Shown in pieces: positions 22,526-26,512 of a stretch of 26,512 nt of DNA. The translations under genes and the position numbers were made by a program. The notes beneath the pieces are model-generated. The model saw only the letters and a list, made by a program, of their open reading frames with translations. It had not been told where the DNA came from and searched no databases. Origin of the DNA: CAYTID01 sp964437735 (GTDB lineage Bacteria > Bacteroidota > Ignavibacteria > UBA10030 > BY39); assembly GCA_964437735.1 (NCBI GenBank), contig CAYTID010000026.1, positions 1-26,512 on the forward strand. The letters run 5' to 3'. The first letter of the stretch is position 1, and the number at the start of each line of letters is the position of its first letter.

Positions 22526-22543
22526 AATAATAGGGCTATTATT
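22526..22543. promoter_or_regulatory. Perfect palindrome upstream of the fliL promoter
   Basis: AATAATA-GGGC-TATTATT has perfect 7-bp arms around GGGC. It lies 36 bases after the preceding stop and about 110-127 bases before the predicted fliL transcription start, a typical enhancer distance. It may be an activator site or a weak terminator; no T-run follows. It differs in sequence from the dyads at the first sigma-54 promoter. Confidence 0.35.
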
Positions 22544-22625
22544 CACCACCTGACCGATATTAACCACCCCCTCCTGATTACCTATCTAAATTCATAAGTA
22601 TATAGTCCATTATCAAGCCAATTTA

Positions 22626-22642
22626 TTGGCACATTCTTTGAG
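22626..22642 (+). promoter_or_regulatory. Sigma-54 promoter of the fliL-fliR operon
   Basis: TTGGCACATTCTTTGAG differs at a single base from the promoter at 6465-6481. The -24 GG is at 22628-22629 and the -12 GA at 22640-22641, in the 12-base register required by sigma-54. The predicted start near 22653 leaves about 27 bases of leader before fliL. Two near-identical copies before two flagellar operons make a chance match unlikely. Confidence 0.86.
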
Positions 22643-22679
22643 CTTTTGTAAGTAAAATCAAAAAAGAGAGAAAGTAATA

Positions 22680-23219
22680 ATGGCAAATTTACAACAAGGT
22701 ACTGAAGAATCAAAAGAGACCTTAGTGACAGAAAAACCTCAAAAAGGATCATCAACCACAAAAAAAATCATAATATTCGGAATACCGATAATTATTTTCC
22801 AGATCATTGTGGTTTACTTTCTGACAATAAAATTTCTCATGCCACTAGCCGGGAAAGAAGTAGAGGAAACAGAGAACACCGAAGAAGAGATTGTGGCTGA
22901 GACTGGTGACCAGGCAGAACAGCATATTTTTATTGTAAAAGATATGATAATCAATCCGGCGGGTACTAACGGCACAAGATTTCTGTTGACGACCATCGGG
23001 ATTGAAGTTCTTAACAATGAAGGTATAAAAGAGTTGCAAACCAAGGAATTTCAATTAAGAGATGTGTTGAATACAGTTTTCGCTAACAAGGAAGTTCCTG
23101 AGCTGCTGGATGTAAAGGCAAAAGAAAGCATGAAGAGTGAGATTTTGGATCAAATACGCAAATCTCTCAAAACAGATACACCGAAAAATATCTATTTCAG
23201 CAAATTCATCATACAATAG
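22680..23219 (+). CDS. fliL: Flagellar basal body-associated protein FliL
   Basis: FliL is a single-pass inner-membrane protein that surrounds and supports the stator units. The 179 residues show a polar cytoplasmic N-terminus (about 1-28), one transmembrane helix (about 29-52, rich in Ile), an acidic Glu/Thr linker (about 58-78), and the periplasmic FliL domain with FIVKDMIINPAGTNGTRFLL (about 83-102), TTIGIEVLN, FQLRDVLNTVFANKEVPEL and the ending IYFSKFIIQ. The conserved NPAGTNGxRFL motif makes the call safe. It is the first gene after the second sigma-54 promoter. Confidence 0.94.
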   Translation: MANLQQGTEESKETLVTEKPQKGSSTTKKIIIFGIPIIIFQIIVVYFLTIKFLMPLAGKEVEETENTEEEIVAETGDQAEQHIFIVKDMIINPAGTNGTRFLLTTIGIEVLNNEGIKELQTKEFQLRDVLNTVFANKEVPELLDVKAKESMKSEILDQIRKSLKTDTPKNIYFSKFIIQ

Positions 23220-23228
23220 ATCGGAATC

Positions 23229-24227
23229 ATGAATAATATTTTATCAAAAGAAGAGATGGACACCTTGTTGTCGGAATCAGTGACCGGTTCGGAGGCACAA
23301 GGTCCGGTTTTGAGCAAAGTCGTCTCTAACTATGATTTTAAAATGAGCTTTAACAGTTTGCCTGATCAATTAACGGCAGATCTTTCCGACAAGATGAATT
23401 CTTTCGGAGAGTCTGTTCGAAATTATTTTGCGACAAACATGAAGTACGAATTCGTTATTCGTTTAGCGTCAATCGACAAATTGTTGTTTTCCGAATACAT
23501 GCTCACAATACCCCAGCCATCGAGTTTGTTCGTGATAGGCTCATCCGACCCGACAATAAAGCTTGTTCTGGAATTAGATCCTCGATTTATTGTTTCAGCT
23601 GTATCAAGGATGCTTGGCGGAGAAATAAGCGAAGTGGTTCAATCAAGACCGGTAACCCAATTAGAACAGAATATTTTCAAAAAGGTTGTGAACCATCTAA
23701 CATCCGAACTCGAAGCTGCCATCAGAAATTATGTAAATATAAAGTTGGGAATCGAAAAATACACGAACGAAGGTAAAAAGCTAGTATCTCATCCTGCAGA
23801 GGAAAAGATGATAACATCTGTATTTGAGATAAGTTATGAACAGGTTCAATACCAGTTGCGCGTAAGCATTCCGAATTTCATATTTAATGATGCGATAAAA
23901 GAACAGAATAAGTTCAAATCAGCAAAAGAAGCTCAGGATATTTTAAAACCAATGAAGAATGCCTGTCTGGAGCAAAATTTACTGGAAACCGGAATTGATG
24001 TATTAGCTATCCTTGGAACATCGAGAGCATCAGTAAAAGAACTTATTGATTTAAGACCGGGAGATATTTTACGGACTGATACGAACGTAAATACTGAAAT
24101 CAATTTAAAAATAGGTAAACAATTAGAATTGAGTGGCCTCCCGGGAATTTCAAACGGAAAACTTGCTATCAATGTCACAAGAATATTTAAATCTCAAAAA
24201 AATAAAATAAATAAAAAATGCATATGA
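23229..24227 (+). CDS. fliM: Motor switch protein FliM
   Basis: FliM forms the middle of the C ring and binds phosphorylated CheY to change rotation direction. The 332-residue length is normal. The CheY-binding N-terminal peptide NILSKEEMDTLL (3-14) is present. The middle domain (about 40-230) contains SFGESVRNYFATNMKYEF and MLGGEISEV, including the conserved GG loop. The C-terminal SpoA domain (about 250-325) has DVLAILGTSRASVKELIDLR and PGDILRTD. A CGGAATC SD-like stretch precedes the ATG. The stop overlaps fliN. Confidence 0.96.
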   Translation: MNNILSKEEMDTLLSESVTGSEAQGPVLSKVVSNYDFKMSFNSLPDQLTADLSDKMNSFGESVRNYFATNMKYEFVIRLASIDKLLFSEYMLTIPQPSSLFVIGSSDPTIKLVLELDPRFIVSAVSRMLGGEISEVVQSRPVTQLEQNIFKKVVNHLTSELEAAIRNYVNIKLGIEKYTNEGKKLVSHPAEEKMITSVFEISYEQVQYQLRVSIPNFIFNDAIKEQNKFKSAKEAQDILKPMKNACLEQNLLETGIDVLAILGTSRASVKELIDLRPGDILRTDTNVNTEINLKIGKQLELSGLPGISNGKLAINVTRIFKSQKNKINKKCI

Positions 24228-24586
24228 ACGATACATCAACTGAAAATTATCATGAAGCAGGTACAGATGTGCACGTAAAAAATCCTGAATTTCAAAATCT
24301 TGAACAAAGCCAGGCAAGCGGTGGCAAAGACATCAATCTGAATCTGTTAATGGACGTGCAAATGCCCATAACAATCGAATTCGGAAAAACAACATTGCCT
24401 ATCAAGGAAGTTCTTGAGCTTCAACGCGGATCGGTGATTGAATTGGATAAACGGGTTGGTGAATCCCTGGATATTATAGTCAACGGAAAAAAGATGGCAG
24501 AAGGTGAGGTAGTTGTGATCGACAATCAGTTTGCAGTAAGAATAATTTCACTCGTTGAAGCAAATGAACAAAACCAAAAAAACTGA
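24224..24586 (+). CDS. fliN: Motor switch protein FliN
   Basis: FliN forms the base of the C ring and a docking site for FliH. From the ATG at 24224 it has 120 residues. An ATG two codons upstream (24218) is also in frame, but the 4-base ATGA overlap with the fliM stop favours 24224; neither has an SD. The first 40 residues are polar and variable. The SpoA domain (about 42-112) has NLLMDVQMPITIEFGKTTLP, IKEVLELQRGSVIELDKRVG, ESLDIIVNGKKMAEGEVVVI and FAVRI, close to the family consensus. It is plain FliN, without the CheC-like domain of FliY. Confidence 0.95.
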   Translation: MNDTSTENYHEAGTDVHVKNPEFQNLEQSQASGGKDINLNLLMDVQMPITIEFGKTTLPIKEVLELQRGSVIELDKRVGESLDIIVNGKKMAEGEVVVIDNQFAVRIISLVEANEQNQKN

Positions 24587-24594
24587 ACAATAAC

Positions 24595-25041
24595 ATGACC
24601 TTGTTAATATTTAAATCTCTATTGTCTCTCGGAATAATATTATTATTGATTTTGGGTTTGACGATGTTCTTCAAAAAATTCTTCCTTCGATCAAAAAAGG
24701 ATAAGAATTCGCTGGTTGATGTTGATGTAATTGGAATCAAACATTTACAACCAAAAAAATCAGTATATGTTTTAAAAGTCTTGAATACGATAAGTGTCGT
24801 CGGTATTTCGGAAACCGGTATACAGCCTATCGCCCAAATAAAGGATGTACAAGTAGTGAATGAGATCGAAGCAAAAATGGCAGTTGAACAGTTGGCATCC
24901 ACATGGCTGGAAAAAAAGATCGAATTGCATTCCTCAGAGAATAAGGGCTTCATACCATATCTGTATAATTTGATGAAGGGAACATATAAAAAAAGTGGGA
25001 ATGTGACAAATAAAAATTACGGGAACGATGATGAAGATTAA
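24595..25041 (+). CDS. fliO: Flagellar export apparatus protein FliO
   Basis: FliO is a small inner-membrane protein that helps assemble the FliP-FliR export gate core. The 148 residues have one N-terminal transmembrane segment (about 4-27), a basic stop-transfer stretch (KKFFLRSKKDK) and a cytoplasmic domain with VDVIGIKHLQPKKSVYVLKV (about 42-61) and ISVVGISETGIQPIAQI. The latter matches the LgpkrsvyvVevggr..LvG.te.gi pattern of FliO. The rest is Lys/Asn-rich. Position between fliN and fliP is standard. No SD is seen. Its end overlaps fliP by 14 bases. Confidence 0.87.
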   Translation: MTLLIFKSLLSLGIILLLILGLTMFFKKFFLRSKKDKNSLVDVDVIGIKHLQPKKSVYVLKVLNTISVVGISETGIQPIAQIKDVQVVNEIEAKMAVEQLASTWLEKKIELHSSENKGFIPYLYNLMKGTYKKSGNVTNKNYGNDDED

Positions 25042-25786
25042 AGGAATTTCAGCATTTATTTTTCTTTTCTTGCTACTAACAGGCTCCCTTGACGCCCAGC
25101 CCAATTCTATCCCTTTCCCGAAGGTCAATCTCGAAGTGGGGAAGGCTACGAATCCCGAAGATGTGTCGCTAACTCTTCAGATTTTGCTTTTGATGACAGT
25201 ATTATCTCTGGCGCCCGCGATTTTGATTTTAACCACAGCATTCACCCGTTTTATCGTTGTGTTCCATTTTTTAAAGCAAGCTTTGGGAACACCTCATATG
25301 CCGCCTGCTCAGGTAATGGTCGGTTTAGCACTTTTTCTTACGCTTTTCATAATGGCTCCTGTATGGAACAAAATTAATAATGATGCTCTTCAGCCATATA
25401 TGAAAAATGAATTAACTCTCGAAGCGGCATATGATAAAGCGATTGTACCACTGAGGGAATTTATGTTCAAAAACACACGCGAAGAAGATTTAGCACTTTT
25501 TGTAAAAATGACAAACGCCCACAAGCCGGATAATAGGGACGAAGTATCGCTCCAGGCGATAATACCGGCATTCGCAATAAGTGAATTACGCACCGGTTTT
25601 CAAATCGGATTTATTTTATTCATACCGTTTTTAATAATTGATATGGTGATCGCAAGCATTTTGATGTCGATGGGTATGATGATGCTTCCGCCGGTGATGA
25701 TCTCTTTGCCGTTTAAAATACTTTTATTCGTTCTTGTAGACGGATGGAACCTGATCGTAGGAACACTATTAACAAGTTATAGTTGA
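25028..25786 (+). CDS. fliP: Flagellar export gate protein FliP
   Basis: FliP is the main subunit of the FliP5-FliQ4-FliR1 export channel in the inner membrane. The 252 residues include a probable cleavable signal sequence (about 1-23, ending near SLDA), a first transmembrane pair with LSLAPAILILTTAFTRFIVV (about 59-78), the conserved QALGTPHMPPAQVMVGLALF, a periplasmic segment (about 115-175), then IPAFAISELRTGFQIGFILF and IDMVIASILMSMGMMMLPPV. These blocks are almost invariant in FliP. The start reads ATGATG; the second ATG (25031) has better spacing from GGGA, a difference of one residue. The gene overlaps fliO. Confidence 0.97.
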   Translation: MMKIKGISAFIFLFLLLTGSLDAQPNSIPFPKVNLEVGKATNPEDVSLTLQILLLMTVLSLAPAILILTTAFTRFIVVFHFLKQALGTPHMPPAQVMVGLALFLTLFIMAPVWNKINNDALQPYMKNELTLEAAYDKAIVPLREFMFKNTREEDLALFVKMTNAHKPDNRDEVSLQAIIPAFAISELRTGFQIGFILFIPFLIIDMVIASILMSMGMMMLPPVMISLPFKILLFVLVDGWNLIVGTLLTSYS

Positions 25787-25800
25787 GAAAAGGATATTCA

Positions 25801-26070
25801 ATGAACATAGAATTTATAGTTTTCATTTTTCGTGAGGCCCTTTACACAATGCTATTGCTAGCAGCGCCTGTTCTGATCGTTTCGTTAATTGTCGGATTGG
25901 TGATATCAATTATTCAGGCAGCGACATCCATTCAAGAATTTACACTAACCTTTATACCGAAAATTGTTATAACCGCGCTGGTGATTGTGTTTATGCTCCC
26001 CTGGATGATCGACCTTTTGGTTTCGTTCACAACAAATTTGTATAACCAAATTCCAATGCTGATAAAATAA
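25801..26070 (+). CDS. fliQ: Flagellar export gate protein FliQ
   Basis: FliQ is a two-helix membrane hairpin of the export channel. From the ATG at 25801 it has 89 residues, the canonical length; an in-frame TTG at 25783 would add six but lacks an SD, whereas AAAAGGA (25788-25794) is six bases before 25801. The N-terminal helix has FIFREALYTMLLLAAPVLIV (about 8-27), followed by VGLVISIIQAATSIQEFTLT (about 31-50), the conserved Q..T.iqe.tl motif, FIPKI and a second membrane helix (about 55-75). The 14-base gap to fliP is normal. Confidence 0.97.
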   Translation: MNIEFIVFIFREALYTMLLLAAPVLIVSLIVGLVISIIQAATSIQEFTLTFIPKIVITALVIVFMLPWMIDLLVSFTTNLYNQIPMLIK

Positions 26071-26074
26071 GATT

Positions 26075-26512
26075 ATGGAGATACTGGCCGGAAATTTCGT
26101 AATATTTTTACTGTTGTTCGTGCGCATCACATCACTGATAATGGTCGCACCCATGATAGGCAGCCAAAATGTGCCAGTGCAATTCAAGGTATCCTTGGGA
26201 TTATTCCTTGCACTTATTCTCATTCCGATGGTGAATCCGATAGAGATAGGTAATGATATTAAGTTGCTCACCTTGTTCATTATGATAATTAAAGAAGTTA
26301 TCACAGGATTGATGATCGGTTATGTTGCCAACCTGATTTTTTCGGCGGTACGGTACGCCGGTGAACTTATTGGTTTTGATTTGGGTATATCGTATGCAAA
26401 CATTTTCAGCGCCTATAGCAATCAACAAGTTAATATATTGAGCGAATTTTTGCATATAGTGATGTTGCTGGTTTTTATCGCTTTGAACGGGCATCACTTC
26501 GTCATTCATTCC
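26075..26512 (+). CDS. fliR: Flagellar export gate protein FliR, partial (3' end outside window)
   Basis: FliR is the single-copy subunit that closes the FliP-FliQ helical channel. The first 146 residues are visible and run open to the window edge; the family is about 250-260 residues. The start is ATG at 26075, four bases after fliQ. Visible signatures: FVIFLLLFVRITSLIMVAPM (about 8-27) with the family FvR....aP pattern, VPVQFKVSLGLFLALILIP, IKEVITGLMIGYVANLIFSA (about 72-91), RYAGELIGFDLGIS and FIALNGHHFVIHS, matching the conserved NGHH..i.S. Highly hydrophobic throughout. flhB or flhA would be expected next. Confidence 0.95.
   Translation, partial: MEILAGNFVIFLLLFVRITSLIMVAPMIGSQNVPVQFKVSLGLFLALILIPMVNPIEIGNDIKLLTLFIMIIKEVITGLMIGYVANLIFSAVRYAGELIGFDLGISYANIFSAYSNQQVNILSEFLHIVMLLVFIALNGHHFVIHS

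Noticed and set aside
22552..22559. CCGATAT-like sequence resembling a sigma-28 -10 element before fliL
   Set aside because: No TAAA-type -35 at the right spacing, and a much better sigma-54 promoter lies downstream.
22514..22597. A 27-codon ORF starting ATG in the gap before fliL
   Set aside because: No well-placed SD, no recognisable pattern, and it overlaps a palindrome and lies upstream of the sigma-54 promoter; most likely chance.
22610..22625. IHF-like site (WATCAANNNNTTR) next to the fliL promoter
   Set aside because: TATCAAGCCAATT lacks the TTR at the required spacing and abuts the -24 element.
25783..25800. Six-residue N-terminal extension of FliQ from a TTG
   Set aside because: The ATG at 25801 has a good SD and gives the canonical 89-residue FliQ.

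Overview
The window is an almost gap-free flagellar gene region, with every supported gene on the + strand. The DNA is AT-rich by eye. Many genes have Shine-Dalgarno sequences (GGAGG, AAGGAGG, AAAGG), so this is not the SD-poor style typical of Bacteroidetes. The organism is a motile bacterium using sigma-54 (an NtrC-type activator and two -24/-12 promoters) and probably sigma-28 (a FlgM-like anti-sigma factor). The phylum cannot be fixed from the sequence. The general flavour (REC domains with a KPW motif, HDOD, TIGR02530-like flagellar operon protein, MotE-like protein) would fit a flagellated FCB-group lineage such as Ignavibacteria, but that is a low-confidence guess.

Layout. (1) 1-3774, filament or late genes: a minimal flagellin, FliS, FliD, FlaG, a FliT/FlgN-like chaperone and FlgM, closed by a perfect hairpin. 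The flagellin leader carries two exact CsrA-type motifs, one in a hairpin loop and one over the SD. (2) 3799-6336, regulators: a PAS histidine kinase with an eroded ATPase domain, then an intact sigma-54 response regulator. (3) 6349-18006, rod, MS ring, switch, export ATPase and hook: a sigma-54 promoter, a small CxxC protein, FlgB, FlgC, an unknown 97-residue protein, FliE, FliF, FliG, FliH, FliI, FliJ, a MotE-like protein, FliK, FlgD, a TIGR02530-like protein, a structured leader, FlgE and a clear intrinsic terminator. (4) 18014-22489, a signalling island: REC-PAS-PAS histidine kinase, REC-HDOD protein, and REC plus a decayed HD-GYP domain. It lies where many genomes keep flbD or motAB. (5) 22526-26512, switch and export gate: a second sigma-54 promoter nearly identical to the first, then FliL, FliM, FliN, FliO, FliP, FliQ and FliR, the last cut by the window end.

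How it fits together (inference). The kinase and NtrC-type regulator would switch on the two sigma-54 operons that build the basal body, export gate and hook. FlgM would hold back sigma-28 until hook completion. The filament genes would then be expressed, with CsrA (and perhaps FliW, neither encoded here) limiting flagellin translation. The three-gene island probably feeds an extra signal into motility. FlgF/G/H/I/J/K/L, FlhA/B/F, MotA/B, FliA and the sigma-54 gene are not in the window.

No gap between genes exceeds 300 bases. There are no rRNA or tRNA genes, CRISPR arrays, insertion sequences or phage genes. The most interesting points are the dual CsrA-like sites on flagellin, the shared non-canonical sigma-54 promoter, the structured flgE leader, the decayed kinase and HD-GYP domains, and two small uncharacterised proteins inside the basal-body operon.
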